A program made the translations under genes and the position numbers. The notes below the pieces were generated by a model. It had not been told where the DNA came from. It did no database searches and saw only the letters and a program-made list of their open reading frames with translations. A DNA stretch of 64,000 nt from Piper betle (lineage: Eukaryota > Streptophyta > Magnoliopsida > Piperales > Piperaceae), in contig JAURVB010013895.1 of the NCBI GenBank assembly GCA_033002965.1, forward strand, positions 1 through 64,000, given 5' to 3'. Shown in pieces: positions 46,021-59,471 of the stretch; the first letter of the stretch is position 1, and every line of letters begins with the position of its first letter.

Positions 46021-47236
46021 GTCGTGTCGTGAAATAAAATAAAATAAAATAAATGATTAGAATAATCTAAGCTCATGAAATGAATCAAAATCTCAGTGCC
46101 ATGTAAACAACCTAGAAGTATAACAAGATAGAAGAAAAATCAAAAGTTTAATAACAGAGTCCTCTAGTTATCCCGACTCTACCCATCCTTCCATGTTCAC
46201 ACCTACGGAGGCAATTACGCGTTAGTGATAAAAATACTAAGTCATATAATTACAAAAATAAATTAATATATTCTACAACATCATTAATTAAACATTTTAG
46301 TGATTATGAGCCTATGATGAGCTCTTACTATACCAGGAGGGGCACCCACCCCATCCAGCTACAATCCTATGTAAGCGCACACACGCTACGTGGCTCACGG
46401 CTTGTAGTTACTGATATTTGTCATTGACTCACCCTTTCGGTATCACAAGTGCATAATGAGTCGTCTTGTTCCATTGTGCCCTGTCACCCCTTTCGGCATG
46501 GGGGCAGGTATTTAATCTTTCAAGAAATTTAAGGGTATGGCCCTATGTCGGATTGAATTAATTCTTTGACCCTGATTTCACTCAGACATTGTGGTTGAAT
46601 GTGGGCTCAGGCCGACCAAGGCTGCCAAGTAGGAATATATAATATTTCGAGTAATTATACAGACTTGAAATTGTGATGAGACACCCGCAACTACGACACA
46701 CGATCCTAATATAAATGAAGCTTCTCTAAAGCCTTCCCTTTGGAGCCAAATGTGCTAACAAACTATCAAGATTTAACATCAACAGAAATCTCCTTTATAT
46801 AGAAGAATATGTGTAAAATTTAAAAATTCACTACATTAAACTTTTATACAAATGAACATATTCACACATAACTATATTAAATGCCAACTAGTTGTGTGAC
46901 AACGAGAAATCAAAAACTGATATTGAGTTAATGCGAATGGGTATCAAATCGCACACACAACTCCCAATCCCAAAAATCTTCTACCAACAACGTGGGGAGA
47001 CAAAGTCTTCCCTTATCTTCAACTATCAACCAAAACTCTACCTTTACGCACCATATTAGCCTACCAAAGAGACCATAACCGCTACTAACCCAAGGCTAAT
47101 GGGTTCGACCTATGGTTGAACCTTATTCGATCAAAAGGGAAAAAATTAAAAGAATAAAATAAAATACAATAAATAAAATTTAGTTAAAACCATCCATAAA
47201 TATCATCGGGGGCAATGGCGAGGCTGTTCGGATCAA
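46021..47236. other. Probable decayed LTR-type sequence, no gene
   Basis: Continues from the duplicated TGTAACGACCC end with mixed AT-rich and moderately GC-rich sequence typical of old LTRs. I found no second copy in the window, so the identity is uncertain. Confidence 0.35.
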
Positions 47237-47933
47237 TTGTTGAAGGCACAAATCGGGCTTGGTGGCCCCATTTATGAGGATGCAGATAATTCAGAGCTAC
47301 TTGATGGTCATGTCCTGGGATGTTTGAATCTGCTTCAACTGCTCCATAGGATCTTGCTGCTCCTTCATCGCCATGATGTCTTCCTTGAGGTGGGACATGC
47401 TGGGGGGGTATGGATGTAGCCTTGTTGGCAGTGATGTTCCCATGTGATGCTTGTCAATGTCCCTTCTGACTTCTCCCCAATGACTAGTGATAGGTGACGT
47501 CCTCATGGTTGTCGCCCTTGATGCCTCTGTTTGTAGTGGTTCTTGCTTGTCAACAAGCACCTTGATGCGCATTCGGGAGAGGGTGGTTGAGTCAAAAGTC
47601 ACCTTGATGTGCATCTTTTCCATCCCACACTCATCCACTCTAGCCCACTTGAATATAGCAGTGATTATGCTAAGTAGGGACATGTGGGGGTAACCTTCAA
47701 GTCGACCGTGCAGTAGACCATGAAGGAGATCATAAGGTGGGGTAGACTAAGGCGAATGCCCTCTATCAGGCAAAACATGCTGAAGGCTAACCAAGGGGAA
47801 TCGTTTCACAATGGCCAGCTTTTGTCAGGATGTTAGTCCTGGTTAGGTTGAGAACACGGGCGATGGGGGTGAGGTCCTAAGATTTTGGTTGCTTATTACT
47901 ACCAAGGATGGGGAAATGGTCTCCATGATTTCC
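47237..47933 (-). pseudogene. Decayed transposon-derived coding sequence, copy 1 (3' part)
   Basis: The minus-strand frame 47683-47297 contains MSLLSIITAIFKWARVDECG and a Met/Gln-rich C-terminal half (MKEQQDPMEQLKQIQTSQ). Its DNA continues into 50835-51790 once the solo LTR at 47934-50834 is removed. The joined region resembles 51830-52900 at DNA level (shared ACCATGAAGGA and GTGGGGTTAGGTCC-type segments). The layout recalls the 'putative plant transposon protein' sequences common in plant genomes, but I make that link from general memory only. Frameshifts and stops are frequent. Confidence 0.45.
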
Positions 47934-50834
47934 TGTAAAACCAATGATTCGAGTCAGGGTTTTATATTCAAAACCAGTCGGTTCGACCGTTAGTTTCAAG
48001 TCGAGTCAGATTCAGAACACGTGTACTAAGCCGACGCCAGTCACGTGTATAAGCTATGAGGGTCATGCGTACCCAAGTATATGATGATAACATCATGAAT
48101 ACAGCAGAACCGAATGAGTTATCAGAATATATGGGAGTATCCCAGTTATTTTTTTCTTTTTATATATAGTGGATTGTAGAATTAGTTTTAGGCCGTTACC
48201 ACGTTAGGGTGCGCTGTGGACAGTTTGAGTGGGTTGATAGTCCTAGAGCATATCATTATAATGTTTCAGTGATTGTTTTATTTTCTAAGATTTTTTCGAT
48301 TTTTTGGATTTTCTTTTAGGATTTTCTACGACTTAGTTATTATTCTTGACTTGAGATGGAGTCGAGTCAAGTATTATTTACAATATTGCCACCCAGTTAT
48401 TTTTTCTCACCCTCGACCTGTTCTTCTTCCTCGCCCAAACCCTTGCCCCGATGCCGCCCCCGTGCAGCGTTGCCATCACTGCCGTGGACACCGGCCTGCC
48501 GCCGGTCATCGCCAGCTAGCCCTGCCATGGCGTCGCCGTGCCGCCCTGACCAGGCCGGCCACCATCTGGCCGCTGCGGCTGCATTTTAGTTGCGTTGCCA
48601 ATTTTGTCGCCGGCGACCGTCGCCGCCACGATCGGGTGGTCGCCTCGACACCCTCGACCACCCAGTGAGCCTTCTTGACCGGAGTGAAGGCCATCGCCGC
48701 TCAAGCCGGCCAGATCGAGTCACCCATCGCTGCCACCACTGTTTTGACCATTTTCCGGCGAGCCACCAACTCCGCCGACCATGTCGACGCCGTAGACGCG
48801 TTGGGCTCGCCAAGCCGGTTCCAAGGGTATCCAATACCCTTACTTTTCTGCCAATAGACGCTGAAAACCACCGAAACCCACTGGAAAACCAGATTTGCAG
48901 GAATTTGGTAGATCTTCTGTGGAGCTCATCCAGTCGATCCCAATCGAACGTCGGATGTCGGATGAGTGCCGAATTCGAGCTCCGAGATGTGCGACAGAAC
49001 CCTAGCCGTTGCCGATTGCCGACGACGTGAGGTATAATTACCTTTGATTTGATTATTTAAAATTGATGATGATTGTTAGCATAACATGCTAGAATTGGTT
49101 AGTTGTTAGGATAAATGTATGACTATGAATGAAATGATGATTGCATGATGCAATTAATTGAGAATGAAGGTTAAGTGATCTAATAAGGTAGATCGGGTCT
49201 CAGCATGATAAGGGATCAGGACGTAACTTTGAAAAACACAATAAAATTTATGAATATTGAACTGTTGTTGGATGTCAATGATTGAATTGTGTGTGATGTT
49301 CATTGTGTTTGATGCATCATTTAGTTAGCGGGCGTTAGTATTTAGTTTTGATGTGTAGGTACGGAACAGGAGCTCGCCGCCTAGGTGCGATGACATGCTT
49401 GGAGCTTCTACCAAGTCCGTTTAGAACTTGTCTCTACTTTACGCTCTTTTCTATTGTATGTTTATTTTATTATTTGCAGAACGGGTTAAGTGGCGTTTTA
49501 TTGGATCCCACTTAACTCGGGCTATTTAACTGAACAGTTTTTCGGATTAATAACCCCTCGAGGATGAGATCCCTCGAGGATGATTTTGAAAACAATATCC
49601 ACCACAAGTTGCCTTTGGGCCTATTATATAAATCCCTACCCAGCCCTATACATATATGTATGTAGTTTTCGTGTTTTCAGTGAGGCGAGAGATGGAGAAA
49701 CCGACTGCACGTACCATGATCGGATGCCGTGACAGTCAAAGCAGGCTCTGGATTAGTGCCAATGGACTGTTCCATTCCCGAGGGATCCTGACAACTCCGC
49801 GTTTGAGTTCCTCACACCCGGAGAAGGTGGAGGTTTACGGGTACTGTTTAGTACAATACATGTCTGGACTTGTGGTTCAAAGGGTACTAAAGGCGATTGC
49901 CTAAGAGTACTCGGCCTTCGTGCTCAAGGCTAGGAGAAATATGGAGGTAAGGAGAGGGCTTAGGATTTGAGACCAGAAAATGAAGTAAGAAAATGCCAAG
50001 AGCGGCATCAGCAACAGCAAATTAGTAAGTTCGGGATGCTATCGGGTCTGCAACCCAGTGGCTCCTCAGTAGTGCCCTTCAAAGTGTTCACGTGGAGTAT
50101 ATGATGTTTTCTTTCATATGAGAGTTTGCTCTCATAGCCAGCTTGTTATAGTTATTTTATTTTCCGGACCAGTGACACTTGCTACTGACGTGTTTTCATA
50201 CTATATGTAGGTAATAATCACGAGTTGGAGGAGCCAGTTTGGATGGAGGTGCACTGTTGTCGCTTGCACACATGTCAGTCGATAAAGTGGTTAATACTTT
50301 ATTTATGATGCTATTATATTGTGAATGATGTGAAATGCTAAGACATGATAGGATCTGATTAAATGCAATGAGATGATGTTATGACGTGATGAAAAGCTAA
50401 GACATGATGACAAGAGGTGAGATGTGAATAGATTACGTAGTGGAAGCGTTGTGGGTTGAGACCCAAGCTTCAGAATGAGTGTATAGTAGATTAGATTCCG
50501 TGTGAATGAAATTGTTGATGCATGCATATATATATTTATATATATTATTTGACAAGGTGGCCCCTAATTGCACTTTTAGGGGAGATTCTGTCTGTGTTAT
50601 TTTAAATTTTTTACTAATTTGATCGTAATTATGTTGGTGTGTAATTTAGTTTGCATGTCATTCATGTAGTATCATGTTAGGATTTCGTGCATTCATCCAT
50701 TTATGACGAGTCGTATTTTCATCTTAAGACACCGAGATTTGATTTGCACGAGTTGGGTTCGCGTTAGCCGGCCTAACTGGGGCCTGTAACATGCCGGTTT
50801 GGTCACGAACGTGAACCGGATTTGGGGTGTTACA
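47934..50834 (+). mobile_element. Solo LTR of the ~2.9-kb family (copy G)
   Basis: 2901 bp, TGTAAAACCAATG...GGGGTGTTACA, with a perfect 5-bp target duplication TTTCC on both sides (47929-47933 and 50835-50839). All family landmarks are present: the GC-rich part (48400-49030), the TATATAAAT box (about 49624-49632) and the GTACTGTTTAGTACAA segment (about 49840). No internal region is attached, so it arose by recombination between two LTRs. It disrupts the transposon-derived coding relic around it. Confidence 0.95.
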
Positions 50835-51790
50835 TTTCCTCTTGGTGGACCAACTTTGCCAGTTTTTTCTTATCCTTAGTGAACTCCCACTCCCTCCCAT
50901 TGGATTTTAGTTATAGTTCTGCTGCTACGATCATCGGGCGGATAGAGACACATCTACCACACAACCACGATTTTATGTCAATTTCCCACTCGTCCAGTCC
51001 CTCCTCTTCATGTTGCAGTAGAATAGTTGGACTAGTCTCGTGTAGTAATATTCCTTCGTCTTTAGCATAACACTCATAGCCGACCTGCTCAAACATCGTA
51101 TGGATTTGTAAGTGAGGTCCTCCTTGAGCTTTGACAATTGCATTCTTCTAAACAGACTTCTACAAAATGTTTGCATCCCTATCATAAAAATCAATAGTGG
51201 GGTAATGAATTTCATTATTGGCATGTACTACTCTTTGCCAATTATGCTAACTTGTTGGGACTCGATCACTTGATTCTACTGCGGGTTGATTGACGTCCGG
51301 TTGGTGTGGCTGGATGGGATGAGCAACTGATACCAATACCATCTTTTTTAATGATGACTGCCTAGTTGAAGCTCCCTCTTTCAACTTGGCCGATTGCCTT
51401 CGATTATCAGCCTTATGCTTTGATGGTTGTCCTTTAGACTAGCAAAGACTAGATTTGGGTTCTCGGGCCGAAGTGTCCAGCCTTGGACGACAGATGATTT
51501 TCACCTTTAGATTTTCATTCAACTCGTCCATCGAGTGGTTCCCACTATCATCCTCATCCTCAAATTCATACCCAAGAACATCATCGTGCAAACTAGAGCC
51601 GATGACTTCTTCATCATGGGCAAAGGAGGATTCTGAGTCGCTGTGTATGTCTAGTCAAACACCCATGGGAGCTTTCCCCTTTCCTTTCGCTAATGCATCA
51701 ACAGTTGATTTGATGTTGTGTAAATCAAATTATGGGCTCTTAGAAAAAGGTTGTAAGTCAAGTAAGAAGAAAAAAGAAGTCTTCAGGGTT
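50835..51790 (-). pseudogene. Decayed transposon-derived coding sequence, copy 1 (5' part)
   Basis: Minus-strand continuation of the relic at 47237-47933. The frame 51224-50973 gives short stretches such as MKFITPLLIFMIGMQTFCRS and LKEDLTYKSIRCLSRSA. The DNA lines up with 52250-52640 of copy 2 (for example the GTGAACTC, CTTTGCCA and GACCTGCTC segments). Stops prevent a full product. Confidence 0.4.
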
Positions 51791-51829
51791 TGAATATTTA
51801 TAATTATTGATACATAGGCCCATACTCTT

Positions 51830-52900
51830 ACTAAAGATCACGTGTTGTGTCTGATGACAATCTCCTAACAAGTGGTCTTTATTTTGATGTTAGTTCATTC
51901 TAAATCACGAATGTCTATACAGCCCTTCAAAGTTGGCTCCAAGAAACCAATTATCAATAGTGGATAGGGACATGTCTGAGCAGTTTTTGACGCTTTTATG
52001 TACTAGACCATGAAGGATAACATCAGGTATGGTAGGTTGATGGATATTTCCTTGATAAGGCATTGGAGGACAAAGGTATAACCAGGGGAGACAACTTCTC
52101 AGTGCCATCCCTTAGGTAGGACACTGTTGTTGATCAAGTTGAGGAGAATGCGGCGAGTGGGGTTAGGTCCCTTAATTTTGGTTGTCTATTAGTAGATCGG
52201 GGCAAATGGTGTCTTTGATTTCCTCTCGGGCAACCATCTTTGCCACTTGTTTCTATTCATTGGTGAACTCTAAACTCACACTCTGTCCCTTAGCACTCCA
52301 AGTGCATTCCCTGTGCAAGGTTGTTTGTAGTCAAGCAAACTCTATGACCTAATAACTATGATTGTATGACATATTCACCACTCTTTGTAACCTTCCTGCC
52401 AGAGATGGAGTAAATAAGTCTTACATAATACTAATCCTTTGGCGTGAGAATCACTCCTCAGCCTCAGCCGACCTGCTCCAATATTGTCTTGATAGTAGGC
52501 GGATGTGATCCTCAAGAGCTGAGCATCTCTCACCGACGATGCTACACTTGTGAATGGACTCCCACAACTTCTTCGAATCCCCATCATAGAAGTTCGTTGA
52601 AGGGTACAAGTCTTTCTTCTTTGATGGTCGCTGAGAAGTTGATGCCTCCCCCTTCCTCTTCACCGACTGTGTCCTCATGTCAATAAGGCTTGGAGACATC
52701 ATTCCTAGGACTACAAGTAGAGGAGTTTGGGATGTGCATATCCTAATAGTGGAGACCAGCCTTTCCCCAGGGGCTCGACGGTCACCTACGATACCACTCG
52801 TGTGGTGTTGGTCCACTAGGACTTGCTAGGTCTGTCAGACTCGCTGTTGGAGATGGAGGCATCTTTTATACTTTGTGAAGGGATAGGTTGCAATACTCTC
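51830..52900 (-). pseudogene. Decayed transposon-derived coding sequence, copy 2
   Basis: The best minus-strand frame, 52816-52451, is 121 codons. It carries a basic stretch (KRKGEASTSQRPSKKKDLYP) followed by STNFYDGDSKKLWESIHKCS. A later minus-strand piece at 52108-51905 contains IHQPTIPDVILHGLVHKSVK. This order (low-complexity basic head, then a folded domain) matches copy 1. The protein family is probably transposon-associated; function unknown. The frames are broken, so no intact product is expected. Confidence 0.45.
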
Positions 52901-53220
52901 TCTCTGTCAGTCGAATGCCCATCAGACCCTATTCCTTCCCATTGGCCATCGCAATTGAGTGTTTAAGTTATAAACCAATTCGTTCTCAGACACTATATAT
53001 TATAGATATATTTAAAACATGGGATGAGAATGTGGCAATTTATATGGTGACTAAGTGAGCCAAATATACACCTTTCAATGAACACGTGTTGGGAATTGAA
53101 CACCAGATTGACACGTCGCAAATGCACCCTTTTCGGGTTGATCCCAACAACCTTGCATATGTGAACACGGACCTTATATTGAAAGGTTTTAGCCATTTTA
53201 TTCTATATTTGAACTTGACG

Positions 53221-53736
53221 GTGGATGTCCTAATATGGAAGAGGTCGACATGTACGTCGGTTTTCTGGGTTAAGTTATTTTGGGACGAGCAGTGTGACCT
53301 TTCGCATCCCCTCTCTTAGACGAATTTTAAATGCTTGGAGATTTTATTATAATAAAATATGGTGGTGGACGTCTTAATATGAAAGCGGCTAACACGTATG
53401 CCTGTCACTTGGGTTGAACATTTTCGGGACAAGCACTGCGACCTTGTTCAACCCTTCACTTATACTGATTTTAAATGTTTGGGGATTTTATTAAAATAAA
53501 ACATGGCAGTGGACGTCCTACCATCGAAGCGGTCGACACGTATATCGGTAGTCCGTGTTGAACCTTTTCAAGACAAGCACCACGACCTTGCACAATCCTT
53601 CACTTAAATAGATTTTAAATGTTTGGTGGAATGACTATCATACGTGTGTCGATCACATCCATAGTAGGACATGCACAACAACCTGATTTTAAATGTTTGG
53701 GAATTTTATTAAAATAAAACATGGCAGTGGACATGT
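53221..53736 (+). repeat. Tandem array of ~144-bp units
   Basis: Units start GTGGACGTCCTAATATGG (53221), GTGGACGTCTTAATATG (53365) and GTGGACGTCCTACCATCG (53509), followed by an incomplete unit ending in GTGGAC near 53732. Each full unit contains a GCGGTCGACACGTAT core (the first reads GAGGTCGACATGTAC) and ends in GATTTTAAATGTTTGG...TTATTAAAATAAAA. The core also occurs at 43620-44160. Confidence 0.9.
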
Positions 53737-54620
53737 AACATCTCATGCCCGGTTCATCCTCGAACCGAACCGAAATGTTAGATTATTCAATATTGATATC
53801 TCTTAACTTAATTACATGAAAGACCGTGCCCACAAAACCCCATAAGATTTAAACTTAATTTGCGTCTTGAATGGAAGACAACCACAACCCATACGAGGGA
53901 ATGGAATGGGATTTCATAAATGAACCAAAGTCCATTCTTAGATTTGTCTACCAAGAGGTCCTCATGAAGAACATTTGTGGCAAGGCAATGGGAAACCGCT
54001 AGCTAAGGACTGTTGGTCTAACATAATCAACTCCAAATCCTCCCAATGGGTAGTCCTAGTGAAGAGTACCATGGGGATATATATTTGTGGCATAACAAAG
54101 GGTATTAAGCTTAATCTCCCACACCTTATGCTCGGCTTCATGCTTTACTGTACGCTGAATGCCAAAAGTCTACACAACTATCCCTACCCAACACACATGG
54201 AGGAGTATCACGTCCCCCTTGATCAGGTAGACAGGAAATCAAAACCAAGATAGATAGTGCAATGCCGACCCATATGAAGATCAAACTTCCTCTTGACCCA
54301 CGGCTACCACTTCAAGACAGTCTCACACGACCCTTGCAGCAGAAGGTTGGCCTACACTTCGTGCGTTGGGGCTTTTGGGCCGTCCTTGATAGGAAACTCG
54401 TTGGGCTCTCAAGGTAATGTACAAAGATATGACACTCTTGACAAGAGTGGTTGCCGTCAGCTGCCCACATTGCCACCTTGATAGAGACATACTAACGGTC
54501 AAGGAGCTGCAGCTGGATTCCTTCATTGAGCAATTTGAAGATGAGCATACTCTTCTCGTCCATGTACTATGGAAGTTCCTCAATCGAGAAAGTGGGGGTT
54601 GCCCTTAAATAGACGGGTGT
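53737..54620. other. Possible LTR-type sequence, no gene assigned
   Basis: Begins TGTAACATCTCATGCCCGG and holds CGGTTC...GAACCG palindromic bases near 53760, as LTR ends often do. The plus-strand frames at 53975-54253 and 54293-54481 and the minus-strand frame at 54583-54323 resemble nothing I recognise. Confidence 0.3.
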
Positions 54621-56366
54621 TCATGCCTTTCCTTGTGCCTTCATCAAATTTGTCTTTCTTTTATATGTGATACCATTATTAGTTGTACTTACTATACTTA
54701 TTTGGGTCATTGCTGACAAAGTTTAGACTCTTAATATTAAACACCATGACAGGTCAATAAAGAACCTAGACGAACATTATATGTCAAGAAAAATTGAAGT
54801 TAGAATAAGGGTATTTATATTAATAAAATGAATATTTGACTACATTTGAAATAAAAATTTAAGATCTGGCAATATCTTATATAAATTTAAAATTTTGGAT
54901 ATTTGTGATAGAAAATATTGAAATTTGCATTAATTAGGATGATTTATTACAATAGATTTTATCACTTCAAACTAGTAACCAATTCAAATATTTTTATACA
55001 TATAATATATTCAATTTATTTGAACAAAGATTAGATATAAATTAGTTCTGGTCAGACATAAACAATCGAATATAGATCAAATTTACAAGTATCAAATATC
55101 TAAACCCATCCCTGCCAATGGTTAGGGTAGCTTGCTTGATCAATGGCAAGGTGGCTAATCAAGTTGTATAGGTGCTAAATTAGCTTGAGTTATTATTAGC
55201 TAGTCAATCGAATAGAAAATTTCATTAGTCAAAATGCCAGGCCTCATCACGTAACAGATAAAGTAGTTCTCAAGTTTATATGCAGTGCAAGTAACCATTT
55301 TGGTGCATTTTGGTGACTTTGCATTATATGAACAGTTTTTAGTTAATTTTATACTTTATTTATATTCCTATTTTTTGTACCAGCGACACTTGTGGATAGA
55401 ACGAGGTTGTTAGTTTGAGCTATAGGAATAATGTGTTTGATTTGGTTTGGCTTGAACTTCTATTCCATGTTTTTAAATTAGTTTGACTCAAAATTATTAA
55501 GCCCATGACCTATAAATTTAGCTTGAGTAGAGAATATTTTGAGCCCAAAATAGTGATAAACTTGACTCAACTGGTCTATTTATTAGATAATAACATATCT
55601 ACTCTTACTAATAAGAGTAGGAGATTAACCAATCAAATTAGAACAAAATTTTAAAAATATAGCCTATCTTCTCATTTAATTAGAGATTATCTTTAAAATC
55701 AAAGTCTATGATATAAAGTTATTATAATATATCTCATTATTTAATTGTGATTTATTTATAAATTTAGAGTCCATCTCCTATATAAGCCGATCATGGTACC
55801 GCATCTTGCCTATTACATATTAATGGCTTGTATATACTTTTTGTTTTATAAATGTTCTAAAAACCATAACTTTCACTTTTAATAAAAAGCCTTAAGAAAA
55901 GAGTTTATTTTGAAGCTTATTGAACCCATCAAAGAGATTAGCTTGTTTGTGCTAAAAATTAGTTGAATCAAACGACAAGTATAAACACTCAGATTGAGTT
56001 CTCAAACTTCAAGCCGCTTTGCTCGCACTAGTATAATTTTATATCAAACTTTGCTTGAACTAACTGAGTTTTTAGCAAGTTTGTTAAACATCAATTTTAA
56101 ACCATGATTAATGGGATAAATGAAAATGAAAAGAAACGTTAATAATGGCTATAAAAAGTAATATGGACTTTTTATATTTTTATTTTAATATAATTTAACA
56201 TGGCGAAGAACATATTTATGGATTTGAGACTCTTACTTTTAACTTTCGATAAGGTAGGAGAAAGAAAATAGTTCTAACACTACACATGCTGTAAAAATAT
56301 TTTAGCCATAGACCTCACATGTGCCCTAAATCACACTGAGATGATTCATAATATCATAGCATATGG
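54621..56366. other. AT-rich sequence, no feature seen
   Basis: Long AT-rich stretch without frames or recognised repeats. Confidence 0.45.
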
Positions 56367-56709
56367 ATATGTTTGATTGTCCTGAAATTGTATGAAAAAA
56401 ATGTAAAATTTGGAGGTAAAAATTTCCTCAAGTTTAGTCAAAGAAAATTTTATTTTTATTTAAATAAGTTCATGTAAAAATTTTACAAAAGAATATTTTT
56501 CTATGGAAAACAAAAGAAATTGAGAGAAATTTTGGGAGTCACATGTGGTAAAGAAATATTTCATTTTTATTTTATTTTTTTACTCTCCAAACATGTAAAA
56601 TAAATCTTTAAAATTTTCGTGTTATTTCATTTAATTGTATTTTCATTTCCTATAAAAAATATTTTTTCATTTACACTACTTTCATACCAACCAAACGGGC
56701 CCTAAGGGT
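56367..56709. mobile_element. Small AT-rich TIR (MITE-like) element
   Basis: The left end is TATGTTTGATTGTCCTGAAA. The right end, reversed, is GGGCCCGTTTGGTTGGTATG, then AAA. These form imperfect inverted repeats (GTTTGATTGTCCTGAAA against GTTTGGTTGGTATGAAA) around an AT-rich, non-coding interior with a short CACATGTG palindrome near 56551. It resembles the element at 41104-41672 in general style. Confidence 0.4.
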
Positions 56710-56849
56710 TAAGATTATCCAATTATATGTGGGTGAAATCATCATGTTATAATATTGTAATTAAGCATATTAAGAAGCACGATTAAAATTTTCTCCACCT
56801 CTTTGGTCTTTCTAAAATTTTTACTAAAAAATGTAAAAATTATTATTAA

Positions 56850-59431
56850 TGTAAAACTTGTGACTCGAGTCAGAGTTTTACTACAACAAACTAGTCTGTT
56901 CGAGTAGAGTCAGTTTCATGAACCGCGTGTTTAGCCGAGGCCGGCCATGAGTTATGAACGATGAGGGTAAAGTGTACCTCAATATACGATGATAACGTCG
57001 AAAAGATGGTGAGAAATGAGTTATCAGAATATATGAAAGTATGCAGTATTTTTCTTTTTTATGTATTTGATCGTAGAAATAATTTTAGGCCGAATAATAC
57101 ATTGGGATGCATTATAGGGCAGTTTGAGTGGGTTATTATTTATAGAGCATGTCATTATATTGTTATGGTGTGTAATATATTTACTAGGATTTAATTTTTC
57201 CATATTTTTTGGATATTTTTTTAGATTTATTATGAACTAGTTATTATTTTAACTCGAGTAGGAATCGGGTCAATACTTATTTATGAGTTTGCAACCGAAG
57301 TGTTCTTCTCCCTCCCGACACTTCCTCACCCCAAACCCCAACATTGCTGCCCTTGTGGTTGTCCCTGCCGCCACACTACCACTGATCAATGCTGCCCCGT
57401 CCCGCTATGCCATCGTTGTGCTTCCCCAACCAACCCCAGCCTCCATCTTGCCACCACGATGTCGGAATCGCCCCACAAATGCTCGACATTCTAATAGTTA
57501 ATTCGCCGCCGTCCAGGCCGTACCACTGCTGCCGTGACGTCGATGACCGCTCCCTTGACCTCCCCAACATTTCCCCCTCTCTAGCGCCACCGTCGAGGCT
57601 GGTCGTGAGTCCGATCGGAGCGACTGACCGCCCCGGTTGAACTCGTCACCACCGTCGGCGATCATTGCTGCCACTACCATCCTCACCGTCACCACCATTG
57701 GGTCGAACTCGCCGAGCTGGTGACAATGGTACTTCATACCACTGCCGTCCTGCCGGTCACCAAAAACTGCTGGGAAGCTGCTGGAAAATCGTCGGAACCT
57801 GCTGATAAACCAGATTCACTGGATCTTCAATCCAGTTCGTCTAGTCAAACTTGATTGAACTTTGGATGCCACCAAGTGCCAAATTCGAGCTCTGAGATGC
57901 GCACCGAAACCCTAGCTATCGCCAATTGCCGATGATGAGAAGTATAATTACCTCTGAATTAATTATTTAAAATTGATTATTACTAGCACAACATGCTAAG
58001 ATTGATTGTTTGATATGATAAATGCTTGATTATGAATGAAGTGATGGTTTGCATGACTTGTTTAATAATGAATGGATATTAGTAATCTAATTAAGTAAAG
58101 TAAATCCTCACACGCTAACTGACTACAACATAACTTAGAAAATATAATAAAATTGGTATGAATAGGATGAGTTAGAGTTATTTCTACACTATAATTGTTT
58201 GATTATTGATGAATGTTGTTTGCATTGTGAGCGTGTTGATCGTGATGAGTTTGATGCATCATTCAGTTAGCAGGCGTTAGTTTTTAGATTTGGTGTGTAG
58301 GGACAAAGCAGGAGCTCACAGCCTAGGCACGAGGACATGCTTGGAGCTTCTGCCAAGTTCATTAGGACTCGCTTCTTGTTTTATCTCTATTCTCCGTTGT
58401 GTTTTATTTTTACAGGTAAGAGGATATGTCAAGTGGTGGATTTATTTTATCCCACTTCACACGAGTCATTTAGTCGCACATTATTTTCTTATTAATAACC
58501 TCTAGGATGAGATCCCTCAAGTTTGCTTTCGAAACTCAGTTCCAGCTCACAATGCCTTTGGGCCTATTAAATAAATCTCTACCTAGAACTATATACATGT
58601 GATTTTTGCATTTTTAATGAGAGATGGAATGAGAGAAATTTGATGACCGTGCTACACGAGTGGGCACGTGCTAGTCAATAGCAAGTTTGGAACTGGTGAG
58701 CATCCACTCCATTCATGCAGCATCCTGACAACTCCACCTTTGAGTGCCTCAAACCCAGAGAGGTGTGGAGGTTTACAGGTATTGCTGTGCAGCGCATGTC
58801 TAGACTTGTGGAGTAAAGGGTACTGAAGGTGCATGTCTGAGAGTACTAAGCCCATGTACTCAAGGCCAAGAATAATACGGAGGAAGTAGAGGGCTGCAAT
58901 GAACGAGAATGATTTTCCCACGCAAAGGGATAGTTTAAATGGCCAAGGAAAAAGAATGTTATGGAAAGAGAAAGATATGGAAAGGGGGTGTTGCCGCTTG
59001 TGGGCGACGACTCTCATTACTACCCTTGTGAGAGTTCTTGAGGAAGTATATGAGATTTTAATTCAATAGGAGGGTTAGCTCTCCTGTGTCGAATTGATAT
59101 TAGCTATTTTTTGGACCAGTAACACTTGTTATAGACGGTTTTCTATGTTTATGTAGGTGAGAACTACGAAGGATGAGCAATGTCAGGATTGCGGAGGAGC
59201 AGCACGGAACCGTGCATACATGTACCTGTTGTGTGTAATGTATAATGATGGTGTATTAATGATGTGTGAATGATAATCATGTTTTGTTATGCCTTGATAA
59301 ACTGCCTATGAAACAAATAGATAAATGTGAATGAACAGGGAGCCTTGGAGCTCATATTCGGCTTAGGTGAAAATGAAAGTGATGATAACTCAATGCCATG
59401 ATAGATTGTTATGTTTTATATTATTTTGATA

Positions 59432-59471
<40 letters not shown>

